Shown here in pieces: positions 16,305-26,083 of a stretch of DNA of 64,000 bases (position 1 is the stretch's first letter; each line of letters starts with the position of its first letter). A program made the position numbers and the translations under genes. The notes under the pieces are model-generated. The model was not told the origin of the DNA. It searched no databases and saw only the letters and a program-made list of their open reading frames with translations. The DNA is from Chloroflexota bacterium (lineage in GTDB: Bacteria > Chloroflexota > UBA11872). The stretch lies in the NCBI GenBank assembly GCA_022821645.1, contig JAJEDE010000009.1, positions 1 through 64,000 of the forward strand, given 5' to 3'.

Positions 16305-18947
16305 TCAGGCGGTGCGAGAGATTGGCCAGCGCAGGCGCCGCAACGTGCCGGGCGCCGCACGCAACGATCTTACACGCTCGCGAATCCGGTCCCGAATCTC
16401 TCGCGGGCGTCCAACGAGGCGTCGAACCCCAACATCCGCCACAAAGGCCAGCAGAGCGATGGTCAGCAACTGCGCCCAGCCAAATTGCGTGGCGCCGCCG
16501 TCGCGCAATGACAGCGCGACCAGATCGCCGCTGGACTCAATGATCACGCCGCCGGTCAACGCTGCCGCTCGCCGCAACACGCGATGATCCGGCTCGATGT
16601 GACCAACTTCCGCTCCGATTGGGACGACGAGGCCTGAACTGGCCGTGCGCTCCGCCCCGGTGTCGTCACGCTGGGTCACCAGAACTTCGTAGACCCCCGG
16701 GGACAGTCCGGCCAAGCTGCCCTGGTAGCGCCCCGGTCCAACCTGCGCGACGGTCAGCGAGTGATCGGTCCCCCGTGGGCCGACGAGGGTCACGCTTGTC
16801 GCGAGCTCGTTGAGGAATCGGCCTTCCGCGTCGACCGCGTCGACCTCTATCGCCGCAAGCCCGTCCGCATACTCGACCTCGACTCGCGGACTGTCACCAA
16901 GACCACCCGATAGCGGACTGACCCATTGAACCGCCTGGCGAAGAAACGGCGCAAAGCCGTCCCAGCCCAGCCAAACCTCAGCCCAGTCCGATCCAGCGTC
17001 GGAGGTCCAGGCAATGGCGCGACCGCGGCCGTATTGCCACTGCGCCAGGATCGGATCGTTGTTGTCGGAGCTCAGCACTACCTCGGCCGTAGGTTTGGCG
17101 CGTGTTCGCACGTAGCCTCGAAGGTCCGGTAGTTCCTGTCCCGCGAGACCGCCAGTGAAGACCGGGCTTGGTGCATCCATACGCGGCTGGAAATCCCGCT
17201 CGACGACCGCGAACTCGCCGGCCGATAGCGTTTCCTGGGTGAGCACCCGCGGAATAGAGCGCGGATCCGGAACGAAGTAGTAGCGGCCATTACCCAGGCG
17301 GGCGATACGTTCCAGAAGTTCCTGGTCGGATTCCTGGCCAATGGCGATCGAAGAGACCGTGATATCCCGCCGACGCAGCGAGCGCGTCAGGCCGTTGAAG
17401 TCGCCGTAGTGGGCGCGACCGTCGGTCAGCAGCACCACGTGCTTGACCGAGGCGCTGACCTGGTTCAGGCGCGACCTCGCGAAGAACATGGCGCGTGCGA
17501 GATCGGTGGAGGTCCCAATCTGAATGCCACGGATACGACTGACGGCTGTCGACACGTCCGCCGCCGAGGTCAGTTCGCGCGGCGGCACCACCCATTGTGA
17601 GTCGATATCGAACGTCATCACTCCGAGAATGTCGCCCTCTTCCAGCAGATCCACGGCGTCCACCGCTGCCTCGATCGCCATATCGATCTTGGCGGCGCCC
17701 TCGCTGGCGCCCTCGGCCATGCTGGACGACCGGTCGATAACCAGCACCAGCGCCAACCGAGGTTCAGGGGTTTCCTCGGTGGGGTCCGACCACACGGGCA
17801 GTGCTTCGTCAATGGCGGTGCCCTGGTAACCGCCGGCGGCAAAGCTATCGGGACCTCCCAAGACCACCAGTCCGCGACCGCCCGCCACATGCGCGCGCAT
17901 TGCTTCGAGCGCGTCGGGCTGAAACGCTTCAGCGGGAACATTGGAAACCACGACGGCTTCAAACTGCGCGAGATCGACGCCGGCAAGCGCGCTTGGCGCC
18001 ACTTCCCGAACCTCGAAATCCGCAGCCCGCAACACCGCCCGGACCTGTGACGTTTCACCGATGGTCAGGACTTGTCCGGGCTCGGCCACCTTAATGAACG
18101 TCTCTGCAACGTTGTTGGCCAGCCGCGGGTCGGCGTCCTCCAGGAGCTCAGCTCGCAGTCGGTGAAACCCGGCTGAAAGACCCGCCAGCTCCACACCGTA
18201 CGTGCGGGTGCCGGTGGCAACGATGATGGGACCGTCGCTGATCAGTCGTTCACCATCCCAAAGGCGCAGGCGCGCCGTGGTACGTCGCTGGGAGGCGATG
18301 CGAACGCGCGCCTGAATCGCTACGCCGCTGTGGACGATGTCCGGAACGTCGACGGCCTGAACCACGAGGTCTGCGCCGCGTGTTGTCGCCGCGGGTAGGA
18401 CGGAAATCGGAACGCCGCGGGCGGCGGCGGTCTGAACGGCCGACTCGAACCCGGCTCCGGCGCCCGCGCCGTCGGATAGGAGCACAAGCTGCCCGCCGGC
18501 GTCGGGATCGAGCAGGCCGAGCGCGGTCAGAAGCCCGGCCTCATAGTTGCTTTCTCGTCCGGGAAGATCGGAGCGAAGCGGCGGGGCCTCGTCCAGGCGC
18601 TGCGGCGCGGCGAGCACCGCGGTGCTCGCACCGAATTGGACCACCCCCACAGGCGCGTCGGCCCCGAACGCACGAATAAAGGAGTCAATTACGGCGTGGG
18701 CGTTTGACCGCTCGGCCAAGAGCACGCTGTCGGACGTATCGACCACAAAGACCGTGGCGGGCTGCGTATCTTGTCCGAAGGCGAATCCGGCCAGGGCAAG
18801 CACGATTGCGGTTAGCCCGACCAGGCGCAGTAGGGTCGCCAGCCCCAGTCGGATTCGGGACAGCCGCGTGACGCTGAGCGACGTCAGCCAAATCGCGGCA
18901 GGAAGCGCTATCAGCAAGACGAGCAGCCACGGACGTTCCAGAACCAC
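16305..18947 (-). CDS. Large VWA membrane protein with two VWA domains
   Basis: An 880-residue membrane protein. Two membrane helices near residues 8-27 and 38-60 are followed by a first VWA domain with MIDAS 'VVDTSDS' (about 70), a class-I-glutamine-amidotransferase-like region ('GRGLVVLGGPDSFAAGG', about 340), and a second VWA domain with 'VIDRSSSMA' (about 385) and 'VVLLTDGRAHYGDF'. A beta-sandwich segment and a C-terminal helix close the protein. It is the last of the MoxR-DUF58-VWA genes, 3 bases after the preceding gene. In related operons MoxR ATPases act as chaperones on VWA proteins; the function of this complex is unknown. Confidence 0.85.
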   Translation of the reverse strand: MVLERPWLLVLLIALPAAIWLTSLSVTRLSRIRLGLATLLRLVGLTAIVLALAGFAFGQDTQPATVFVVDTSDSVLLAERSNAHAVIDSFIRAFGADAPVGVVQFGASTAVLAAPQRLDEAPPLRSDLPGRESNYEAGLLTALGLLDPDAGGQLVLLSDGAGAGAGFESAVQTAAARGVPISVLPAATTRGADLVVQAVDVPDIVHSGVAIQARVRIASQRRTTARLRLWDGERLISDGPIIVATGTRTYGVELAGLSAGFHRLRAELLEDADPRLANNVAETFIKVAEPGQVLTIGETSQVRAVLRAADFEVREVAPSALAGVDLAQFEAVVVSNVPAEAFQPDALEAMRAHVAGGRGLVVLGGPDSFAAGGYQGTAIDEALPVWSDPTEETPEPRLALVLVIDRSSSMAEGASEGAAKIDMAIEAAVDAVDLLEEGDILGVMTFDIDSQWVVPPRELTSAADVSTAVSRIRGIQIGTSTDLARAMFFARSRLNQVSASVKHVVLLTDGRAHYGDFNGLTRSLRRRDITVSSIAIGQESDQELLERIARLGNGRYYFVPDPRSIPRVLTQETLSAGEFAVVERDFQPRMDAPSPVFTGGLAGQELPDLRGYVRTRAKPTAEVVLSSDNNDPILAQWQYGRGRAIAWTSDAGSDWAEVWLGWDGFAPFLRQAVQWVSPLSGGLGDSPRVEVEYADGLAAIEVDAVDAEGRFLNELATSVTLVGPRGTDHSLTVAQVGPGRYQGSLAGLSPGVYEVLVTQRDDTGAERTASSGLVVPIGAEVGHIEPDHRVLRRAAALTGGVIIESSGDLVALSLRDGGATQFGWAQLLTIALLAFVADVGVRRLVGRPREIRDRIRERVRSLRAAPGTLRRLRWPISRTA

Positions 18948-18950
18948 GAG

Positions 18951-20789
18951 TCAGCGGACTCCCCGTACGCGGTGAAAGATCCACCACTCGACAATCAGGA
19001 GCGTCAGCGCCAGCGCGGCCACCCACGGCCACAGCTCAATCTGATCCTGGATCACCTGGGCCGAGTCGTCCGCCGCGACCGGTCCGGCGGGAGCGACGGC
19101 TAGTCCGGACCGAGTAGCCAGACCCGGGGCAAAGTTGATTGACGTTTGAGCCACCAGCTCTTGGCCCACGAACTGGCGAACCGTATAGGCGCCGGGTACG
19201 GTCACATTGAGGACTGCCGGCTGCGGCACGGTGAATTCGGTGGTGTCTCCGCCCGGATTCGTAACCGTGAGTCGATCGGCTCGCGGATGCGCGACCAGCC
19301 GTGCCGGTCGCCCGGGCTCCAGTTGGGCTCCGTCGGGCAAGGGTGTAAATGGATCGGCCCAACGTACGACGTTCGACCAGAACACGGGATACCAGGGCGC
19401 CTGGCTAACTCCAGGACCGGCCATGTCGAATCCGACCACGGCGGTGCGCCGACCATCAACGACCCCGTGTGCGAGCAGGGCACGGTCGCCCACACGCAAG
19501 TCAACCTGCGCCCAGTCCGGAGGCATGTAGGTCACATCCGAGCCGGACACCAAGTCGCCAACATCGATCGAGTTCAGGAGCGGGCTGTTCGCCACCGCCA
19601 GCGGACGCGTCTGGGCATTTGTTGGCGCATCAAGCTCAAGGGCTGGAACGGCCGGAGGCCGGACGAACACGGCCGAGGCTGCGGGCAGTAACTCGGGTGC
19701 GAACCCCTGGAACACGTAGAAGTCCGCGAAGCTGCTCTCGTGGTCGTATGCGTCGACGGCCATGGCCTGCGCTGTCACCGCGGGCACGGCTTGCAATGCC
19801 CGAACGATTGGCCAGGGCTCATCGCCCACGACCACGATTGAGAGTCGTGACGGCTCGTCCAGCGAAGCGAACGCCAGGTTGTCGGCTGAGAGACCGTCAT
19901 CGGGTGCGCGAATCTCGGCCTGATAGCCCGCCGCGACGGGGAGGTCATCGAAGACCAGGATCTCGTGTGCTCCCGCCGGCAGGCTGACCGCCCGGCTCGT
20001 CGGCGAGCCGCGGCCCACCGTCAACAGGACCTCGGCTGCCGCATCCGACGTGCCCTCGTTTCGGGCTGCGACGACGCCCTGCACCGCGTCGGGCCGATCG
20101 AGGCGTCGCCTCACCTGAAATGACGCCAGTGCAACGTTTGGCGCCGGCTCCCCGACGACAACTGCCTGGACCCCGGCGTAGGCAGGATTGGCATCCGGGA
20201 GTGGCGCTTGGTCCGTGAAGAGCGCCACGATGCCGCCCGCCGCCGGATTCGCCAGCGAGCGCGCCATGTTCAACGCCGCCTCGAGACGCCCGGGCGAAAC
20301 CTCAGGCTCAATCCCGCTGAGTAAGCGGGTCACTTCGGCTCGGTCGCTTGACTGCGCCACGAGGGTTCGCGGAACCGCCCCCGCGGTAATCAGCGACACC
20401 CTCCGGTCGTCGCCAAGGGAATCCACGAACGCGCTGGCTTCGTCCCGGGCACGCGCCATCCGCGGTGTCCCACTGGCGTCGGTTATCGCCATCGACGCTG
20501 AAACGTCCATCACCACGGCAACCCGAGGTCCTAGTTCCACCGTTGCCGGACGCTCGGGTCGCGCCAGCGCGAGCGCGAATACCGCGATGGCCAGCAACTG
20601 AAGCAGAAGAAGAGCGTGCCGGCGTAGCCAGGCCAGCCAGGTGTCGTCGGCCCGTGCGTGAATCGTGCGCCGCCACACGAGCAGCGAGGCCACAACAATG
20701 CGCTGACGGCGCGGACGCAGCAGAAAGAACGCCAACACCGCAACGGCCAGACCCGTCCACGCAAAGGCGAGCGGCGCGGCCCACGTCAC
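18951..20789 (-). CDS. BatA-like VWA membrane protein
   Basis: A 612-residue protein from GTG 20789 (GTGA overlap with the DUF58 gene). It begins with the BatA N-terminal helix pair (about residues 3-25 and 55-75; 'LLLRPRRQRIVVASLLVWRR' type segment between them), then a VWA domain with the MIDAS 'VVMDVSASM' (about 92-100) and 'IVALFTDQAPLP'. The rest is extracytoplasmic with beta-rich parts, and a final helix 'LWPWVAALALTLLIVEWWIF' anchors the C-terminus. It belongs to the MoxR operon; the neighbouring 880-residue gene probably encodes its partner. Confidence 0.85.
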   Translation of the reverse strand: MTWAAPLAFAWTGLAVAVLAFFLLRPRRQRIVVASLLVWRRTIHARADDTWLAWLRRHALLLLQLLAIAVFALALARPERPATVELGPRVAVVMDVSASMAITDASGTPRMARARDEASAFVDSLGDDRRVSLITAGAVPRTLVAQSSDRAEVTRLLSGIEPEVSPGRLEAALNMARSLANPAAGGIVALFTDQAPLPDANPAYAGVQAVVVGEPAPNVALASFQVRRRLDRPDAVQGVVAARNEGTSDAAAEVLLTVGRGSPTSRAVSLPAGAHEILVFDDLPVAAGYQAEIRAPDDGLSADNLAFASLDEPSRLSIVVVGDEPWPIVRALQAVPAVTAQAMAVDAYDHESSFADFYVFQGFAPELLPAASAVFVRPPAVPALELDAPTNAQTRPLAVANSPLLNSIDVGDLVSGSDVTYMPPDWAQVDLRVGDRALLAHGVVDGRRTAVVGFDMAGPGVSQAPWYPVFWSNVVRWADPFTPLPDGAQLEPGRPARLVAHPRADRLTVTNPGGDTTEFTVPQPAVLNVTVPGAYTVRQFVGQELVAQTSINFAPGLATRSGLAVAPAGPVAADDSAQVIQDQIELWPWVAALALTLLIVEWWIFHRVRGVR

Positions 20790-21691
20790 GCCAGTGTTCC
20801 GTGCTCGCGCAGGCGTCGCAGCACGACATCCTCCACTGCCCAACTCGATCGGATCGGCACATAGCGAACGTGCCGGCGGTGACAGAATCGCTGCAAGTCA
20901 CTCGTCCAGTTGCCGATGGCCTGACGGTAGGCGCGCAAGAGCTCCACGTCGCCGAGCACTTCCAGGGCGTCACCACCCTCGGCGTCCACCAGCTCAACCT
21001 CGTCGGCAAATGCTGGACTGACGAACTCTTCGTCAAGCACGTGGATCACCGTCACCTCATGCCCGCGCTGAGCAAGCGCCCCAATGGCTCGAGGCGCGTC
21101 AGGGGCAAGGAGGTCGGAGGCCAGCACCGCCACTCCGTGCGGAAGGGCGCGGGCGTTGTAGGCGGAAACGGCGCGCGCAAGCGCGGTCTGGCCCGACGGT
21201 TGTTGGCGCTCAAGGAACTCGAACAGACGGGCGACGTAAGCTTCCCCTTGCCTCGGCGCGAATGTCTGGACGAGATCGTCGCCGAGCGCGGCTCCCGCAA
21301 CCACGTCGCGACTGGCAAGTGCCGTCCAGCCAAGCGCGGCCAGCACGGCCCGTGCCGTGTCCAGTTTCGCGGGCGTGCCGGACGCCATTGAACCGCTGAC
21401 GTCTAATAGCAGATGGACGACCAGCGTCTCTTCCGACTCGCGGACCTTCACGAACAACTCGTCGGTGCGGGCATAGATGTTCCAGTCGATCTGCCGGTAG
21501 TCATCGCCCGGGCTATACGACCGGTGGTCGGCAAATTCAAGCGATGAGCCGGTGGCCCGGCTGCGCCGCCCGCCGGTGTGTAAGTGACCGTGCGGGCGCT
21601 GGGAAACGAACGAGAGGTTGGCCAGCTTGGCGCGGAGCGCCGCATCCGGCGCCAGTGCCGGGAGAACCTCGCCAGCCGTCCGGTCAGTCAC
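20786..21691 (-). CDS. DUF58 domain-containing protein
   Basis: A 301-residue protein, the normal length for DUF58. Signature 'YSPGDDYRQIDWNIYARTDELFVK' lies at about residues 57-80, followed by a VWA-like fold with 'HLLLDVSGSMASG' (about 92) as the MIDAS. DUF58 proteins are the usual partners of MoxR ATPases. GTG 21691 overlaps the stop of the MoxR gene by 8 bases and gives the family length; a frame open to 21841 is shadow of that gene. It is likely cytosolic or membrane-associated, and works with MoxR and the two VWA proteins downstream. Confidence 0.88.
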   Translation of the reverse strand: MTDRTAGEVLPALAPDAALRAKLANLSFVSQRPHGHLHTGGRRSRATGSSLEFADHRSYSPGDDYRQIDWNIYARTDELFVKVRESEETLVVHLLLDVSGSMASGTPAKLDTARAVLAALGWTALASRDVVAGAALGDDLVQTFAPRQGEAYVARLFEFLERQQPSGQTALARAVSAYNARALPHGVAVLASDLLAPDAPRAIGALAQRGHEVTVIHVLDEEFVSPAFADEVELVDAEGGDALEVLGDVELLRAYRQAIGNWTSDLQRFCHRRHVRYVPIRSSWAVEDVVLRRLREHGTLA

Positions 21692-22697
21692 CTGCCCGGC
21701 GGGTTGACATGAGGATGGCATCCAGAATGTGCTCCGCCGGAATCGCGTCGGCCTCGGCCTCAAAGTTAAGGAGCAGCCGATGGCGCATCGAGGGCCGGGC
21801 CGCGGCGCGAATGTCGTCAAATCCGACGTTGAAGCGCCCATCGAGCATGGCGTAGACCTTGGCGGCCAGCACCATGGCCTGGGCGGCGCGCGGCGAGCAG
21901 CCGTACCGTACGTATTGCCGAGTCAACTCGTGCGCGGTGGGATCCTGTGGGTGCGTGGACTTGACGAGGTCAACCACGTAACTCCCGACGTGCGGGGCGA
22001 TGGCCACGCGCCGGGCAAATGCTCCCATCGCCAGCAAGTCGTCGCCTGTGGCTACTCGGGCGATGTCAGGCTGCGCCGCCCCGGTTGTGCGGTCCAGAAT
22101 CTCGCTGAGTTCCCCTGCCGTGGGGTAGCCCACCACCAGCTTGAACATGAAACGGTCGACTTGCGCTTCGGGCAGTGGGTAGGTGCCTTCCATCTCGATG
22201 GGGTTCTGCGTAGCCATCACGAAGAACGGCGGATCAAGCACGTGCACCTCGCGAGCCACGCTAACCTGGCGCTCCTGCATCGCTTCCAGCAGCGCCGCCT
22301 GGGTTTTTGGCGTGGCACGGTTGATTTCGTCGGCCAGCACCAAGTTTGCGAACACAGGCCCAGGTTCGAATCGAAACGCCCGTTGCCCGTCAGTCCCGTC
22401 GACGACCACATTCGTACCGGTAATGTCGGCTGGCATCAGGTCGGGCGTGAACTGGATTCGGCTGAAGCGCAAGTCGATGGCTCGACCGAGCGCCCGCACG
22501 AGTTCGGTCTTGCCCAGTCCAGGCACGCCCTCAATCAAGACGTTGCCGCCGGCGATGAGACACACGACGGTGTCTCGCACAATCTGGCGATGGCCGACGA
22601 TGAGTTTCCCCACCTCGTCGATGACGGCAGTGGCCTGGTCGCGAAACGCCCGGGCGAGTTCTTTGGTCGCGTCCGACCCGTTAACGGCAGTACTCAC
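21684..22697 (-). CDS. MoxR-family AAA+ ATPase
   Basis: A 337-residue AAA+ ATPase of the MoxR branch. Walker A 'GVPGLGKTELVRAL' (about 58-71), Walker B 'LVLADEINRATPKTQAALLEAM' (about 113-134) and sensor I 'FVMATQNPIEMEGTYPLPEAQVDRF' (about 155-180) are present. MoxR proteins are chaperone-like ATPases that act on VWA clients, often fitting metals or assembling complexes. The GTG start overlaps the stop of the upstream gene by GTGA. It is followed in order by DUF58 and two VWA membrane proteins, the standard arrangement. Confidence 0.93.
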   Translation of the reverse strand: MSTAVNGSDATKELARAFRDQATAVIDEVGKLIVGHRQIVRDTVVCLIAGGNVLIEGVPGLGKTELVRALGRAIDLRFSRIQFTPDLMPADITGTNVVVDGTDGQRAFRFEPGPVFANLVLADEINRATPKTQAALLEAMQERQVSVAREVHVLDPPFFVMATQNPIEMEGTYPLPEAQVDRFMFKLVVGYPTAGELSEILDRTTGAAQPDIARVATGDDLLAMGAFARRVAIAPHVGSYVVDLVKSTHPQDPTAHELTRQYVRYGCSPRAAQAMVLAAKVYAMLDGRFNVGFDDIRAAARPSMRHRLLLNFEAEADAIPAEHILDAILMSTRRAGD

Positions 22698-24211
22698 CGT
22701 TCTCTGAAGTAACGATCCAACATTGGCAGCATATCGAGTGGCACGCTGCGAGCGACGTCTGGCCGCCCAACGGCGTATCCGCGGTCGCCCGCCGAGGCCT
22801 CGAATCCGGACGAGCCGCCGGATCCAAGTTCCAGGATTGGACGCTCGACCATCTCGGCGCCCTCCTCGGTGGGTTTGATTTCAACGATCTCGAGTTGGCC
22901 CTCCACGTTTAGTCGCTGCTCGGGCGCCAGGGTCTCCAGCGTGCCCTCCAGCGCGCGTCCGCTGACGACGGAATCCCCGCCGCCCTGTGATCCGGCTGCC
23001 GCCTCGGCGCCCGCCTCGGCCTGCGCGGCGGCCGCAGCCGAGCTCGCAGGCGCGTCTGCGCTCGAGTCGCCTTCGGTGCCGGATGCGCTTGCTCCGGCCG
23101 AGGCTTCGGCTCTGGCAAGCTGTCGCGCAAGCTGATCGAGTTGCGCTTCGATTCCGCGGTCAGCGTTGACCGTGGCTCCCACGGCTTCGATTTCCTGGGC
23201 CAGTTGTGCCAGCGCGCTGCGGGCGTCAGCCAGTTGCCCCCGCTCCAAGGCTTCGGCTGCCGCGCGAAGTTGATTCGCCAGTCCCTCGTCCAGGCCCTCG
23301 GCGCGTCTGGACGCCTCTCGCAAGCCTGCGGCCAACTCATCCTGGCGCGTGCTGTTCATCCCGGAGATCTGCTCGCCCAGTTCACGGGCTTCGCCCGCGG
23401 CGGCCTGGAAGTCGCCGCTGTCGAGGGCGCGCCCAAGACGGCGGCCTTCGGCTGTCCGCCGCAACGCCTCACCGGCTGCCTGAGCGGCCATGGCGGCGGG
23501 CGCGGACTCGGGGTCGCGCTGGCGTTCAAGCTCAGCCATGGCGGCGCGAATCTGGTCGATCTGGGCCAGCACGGCCGGGTCCGCGAGCGCCGGCGCAGTG
23601 TCATCGACGGTGGTGCCCAACTCCTCCGCCAGCGACGAGACCGGCCCCTGTCTGCCAACGCCGGGCAATACGTTGGCGGTCACGGCCAGCAAGCCAGCGG
23701 CCAGGCCCACGGCGGCGATTGCCAGAAGTCCCAATTCGCTGCGGGGCACCCGGTAGGGAAACGCACGACTTGCATTGACTCCGGCCAGGGCCCGCAACGC
23801 GTCCTGCCGCTGTAGATCGCGCATGTGTTCATCGGCCTGCGAACCGACGACTGCCGTGGACAGGCGCTCGAACATCGCAAGACGCCGGTCGTAGGCCAGT
23901 GCCGCGCTGAGCGGTGGCGGCGCCACCAGGGCACGCATCGCCAACACGACAAGGGGAGTCAAGACCGCGACCAGAGCCAAGCCAATCACGAGTTGCGACC
24001 ATCCCAGCGCCGTGGCGCCAAGCACCACCAGCAGACCAGTACTAAAGCTGATCGCCAGCATGCGCGGTGCCGACCGCAGGGTTTGGTGACGCTGCCATCG
24101 CCGGGCCAGTGGGATGAGGCGCTGCCCGAAGGCGTCGGACTCATACGCCGTCGCGCGGAAGGCCGGCCACGAAACGCCGCGCGGAATCAGGGGCGCAAGT
24201 TCAACTCGCAT
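22694..24211 (-). CDS. Membrane protein with long Ala/Glu coiled coil, first gene of MoxR operon
   Basis: A 505-residue protein with two membrane helices near residues 50-90, a third near 165-190, then a long helical stretch (about 210-390) rich in Ala, Glu, Gln and Arg that should form a coiled coil, and a low-complexity Ala/Gly/Ser stretch (about 370-410). Its C-terminal 30 residues ('RSVPLDMLPMLDRYFRER') look like a conserved end. Similar helical membrane proteins occur beside MoxR genes in Chloroflexota; I cannot assign a named family with certainty (DUF4175-like is possible). It is probably a scaffold or regulator of the MoxR-VWA complex. It starts 151 bases after recN, in the same direction, where a promoter is expected. 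Confidence 0.7.
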   Translation of the reverse strand: MRVELAPLIPRGVSWPAFRATAYESDAFGQRLIPLARRWQRHQTLRSAPRMLAISFSTGLLVVLGATALGWSQLVIGLALVAVLTPLVVLAMRALVAPPPLSAALAYDRRLAMFERLSTAVVGSQADEHMRDLQRQDALRALAGVNASRAFPYRVPRSELGLLAIAAVGLAAGLLAVTANVLPGVGRQGPVSSLAEELGTTVDDTAPALADPAVLAQIDQIRAAMAELERQRDPESAPAAMAAQAAGEALRRTAEGRRLGRALDSGDFQAAAGEARELGEQISGMNSTRQDELAAGLREASRRAEGLDEGLANQLRAAAEALERGQLADARSALAQLAQEIEAVGATVNADRGIEAQLDQLARQLARAEASAGASASGTEGDSSADAPASSAAAAAQAEAGAEAAAGSQGGGDSVVSGRALEGTLETLAPEQRLNVEGQLEIVEIKPTEEGAEMVERPILELGSGGSSGFEASAGDRGYAVGRPDVARSVPLDMLPMLDRYFRER

Positions 24212-24362
24212 GAAACTCCACGGCGGGCCTACGCGGCGCCACGACAGACCTGCGAAGCGGGCGGGTTTTGGTACGGCCGTCGCGCCGGCATCCAGGCACC
24301 TGACGGTTCATATGTCTCAGTAGCGACGCCGAGGCCGGCCGCTGTCGGGTCCGCTTGGACAA

Positions 24363-26078
24363 TCATGCCTCGTGCTTCCAGGATCGGGCTGCGGCCATCA
24401 GATCGCGAGCCACCCGCCGACCGGCGGTCGTCGATGCTCCACTCATGGCGGCGATTTCCTCCACAACCTGGTACCCATCCACCCGTGAGACACCGGTTGT
24501 TGTTGCTCCTTCAAGATCCGACTTCGTCACCACGAAGTGCGTATCGCCGAATGCCGCCACCGGCGCCAGGTGCGTGATGCACAGCACCTGGCGCCACGCG
24601 GCCAGCGCCGCGAGCTTTTGGCCAACGATGTCGCCGGCCCGTGGACCCACGCCGACATCGATTTCGTCAAAAGCCAACGTCGGAGTCTGATCAACCTTCG
24701 CCAGGACCACCTTCAGCCCCAGCAGGATTCGCGAACGCTCGCCTTCGGACGCCACGTCAGCCAGCGGCCGCAGCGGCTGGCCGGTGTTCACGCTCAGCAG
24801 GAAGTCGACTTGATCGATGCCGGAATCGTCGAACGCGACCGGCTCAGGTTCGTCCTCGAGCGTGAGGCCTGCCGGGTCGGGCTGGTGACGCAGCATGACC
24901 TGGAACTCGGCCGAGGGCATATTCAGATCGGCCAACTGCTCGGACACGGCGTTCGCCAGGTCCGATGCCGCCCGCCGACGCTCCGCCGACAAGCGAGCTA
25001 CGGCCGGAAGCAAGCGGTCTTCCAGCCTGGCCGCGTGCTCACGCAGCTCCTCGATTCGTGCGTCGCCACGATCGATCTCCTGCAGTCGCGCACGTGCGGT
25101 CTCCCCGTAGGCGACAACGTCAGCCGGCGTGTCACCGTACTTTCGGATGAGCGCCTCAATCTGGTTCAGACGATCGTCGATCTGCCGTAGACGCGCCGGA
25201 TCGGATTCCACGATTTCGGCGTACGACTGCAGGGACAGTGCCAGGTCAGAGGCCAACTCCTGGAGTTGCGCGGCCTGTTCGGCCAGCGGTCGCACGCCCG
25301 GGTCCAGCGCAGCCATCGCATCCGCCGCCTCGCGGGTGGCTCCGAAGACGTCGGGTGCCGGACCCAGAGCCTCGCCCTGGAGTTGACCGGCCGCCCGGCT
25401 AGCCAGGCTTTGCAGACGCTCCGCATTCGCCAACAGCAGCCGAGCAGCCCGCAGTTGCTCGTCCTCACCCTCCGTTAGTTCCGCCGAGTCAATCTCGTCG
25501 ACCTGAAACGTCAGCAGATCGATCTCGCGTGCGGTCTCCCTTGCGTTGCGCTGAAGCTCATCGGCCTCGCGACGGGTAGCGCGCAGTTCGCGCGTCACTA
25601 CGGCTACCGCCGTGCGCTGCGGCGTCAGTCCGGCAAACCGATCCAGGTATTCAAGCTGCTGCGAACGGCGAAATAGTGACTGGTGCTCGCTCGGACCGTG
25701 CACGTCAACCAACGTCCGGCCCAACTCCGCCAGCGCGCGTACGGGGACTGCCCGCCCGTTGACTCGCGCGGTCGATCGGCCTGCCCCCCGGATTTCGCGC
25801 GACACAATCAGCGACTCATCAACGTCGACGCCATAGGAGTCCAAGACAGCGACGGCCCGACTCGGCGTCGTGTCGAAGACAGCCTCGACAAACGCGCTGG
25901 GAGCACCCGAGCGGACATCGGCCGGGTGAGCTCGACGCCCAAGTACGAGCGCCAGCGCGTCAATCAGGATTGACTTTCCCGCGCCCGTTTCCCCCGTCAG
26001 GACGTTCAGCCGGGGTTCCAGCGCAAGATCCACCGCATCAATCAGCGCGAAGTCCCGAACGCTTAGGTGCCTGAGCAC
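24363..26078 (-). CDS. recN: DNA repair protein RecN
   Basis: A 571-residue SMC-like ATPase. Walker A 'GETGAGKSILIDALALVLG' is at about residues 30-48; two long coiled-coil arms follow; the C-terminal part has 'ADVASEGERSRILLGLKVVL' as ABC signature and Walker B 'TLAFDEIDVGVGPRAGDIVG'. The signature reads ASEGERSR where the family usually has S-G-G-E-L-S-R, a small deviation. RecN gathers broken DNA ends during recombination repair. It follows nadK by 5 bases; the tlyA-nadK-recN order is conserved in many bacteria. Start ATG at a typical RecN beginning (MLRHLSVRDFALID). Confidence 0.95.
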   Translation of the reverse strand: MLRHLSVRDFALIDAVDLALEPRLNVLTGETGAGKSILIDALALVLGRRAHPADVRSGAPSAFVEAVFDTTPSRAVAVLDSYGVDVDESLIVSREIRGAGRSTARVNGRAVPVRALAELGRTLVDVHGPSEHQSLFRRSQQLEYLDRFAGLTPQRTAVAVVTRELRATRREADELQRNARETAREIDLLTFQVDEIDSAELTEGEDEQLRAARLLLANAERLQSLASRAAGQLQGEALGPAPDVFGATREAADAMAALDPGVRPLAEQAAQLQELASDLALSLQSYAEIVESDPARLRQIDDRLNQIEALIRKYGDTPADVVAYGETARARLQEIDRGDARIEELREHAARLEDRLLPAVARLSAERRRAASDLANAVSEQLADLNMPSAEFQVMLRHQPDPAGLTLEDEPEPVAFDDSGIDQVDFLLSVNTGQPLRPLADVASEGERSRILLGLKVVLAKVDQTPTLAFDEIDVGVGPRAGDIVGQKLAALAAWRQVLCITHLAPVAAFGDTHFVVTKSDLEGATTTGVSRVDGYQVVEEIAAMSGASTTAGRRVARDLMAAARSWKHEA

Positions 26079-26083
26079 CGGGC

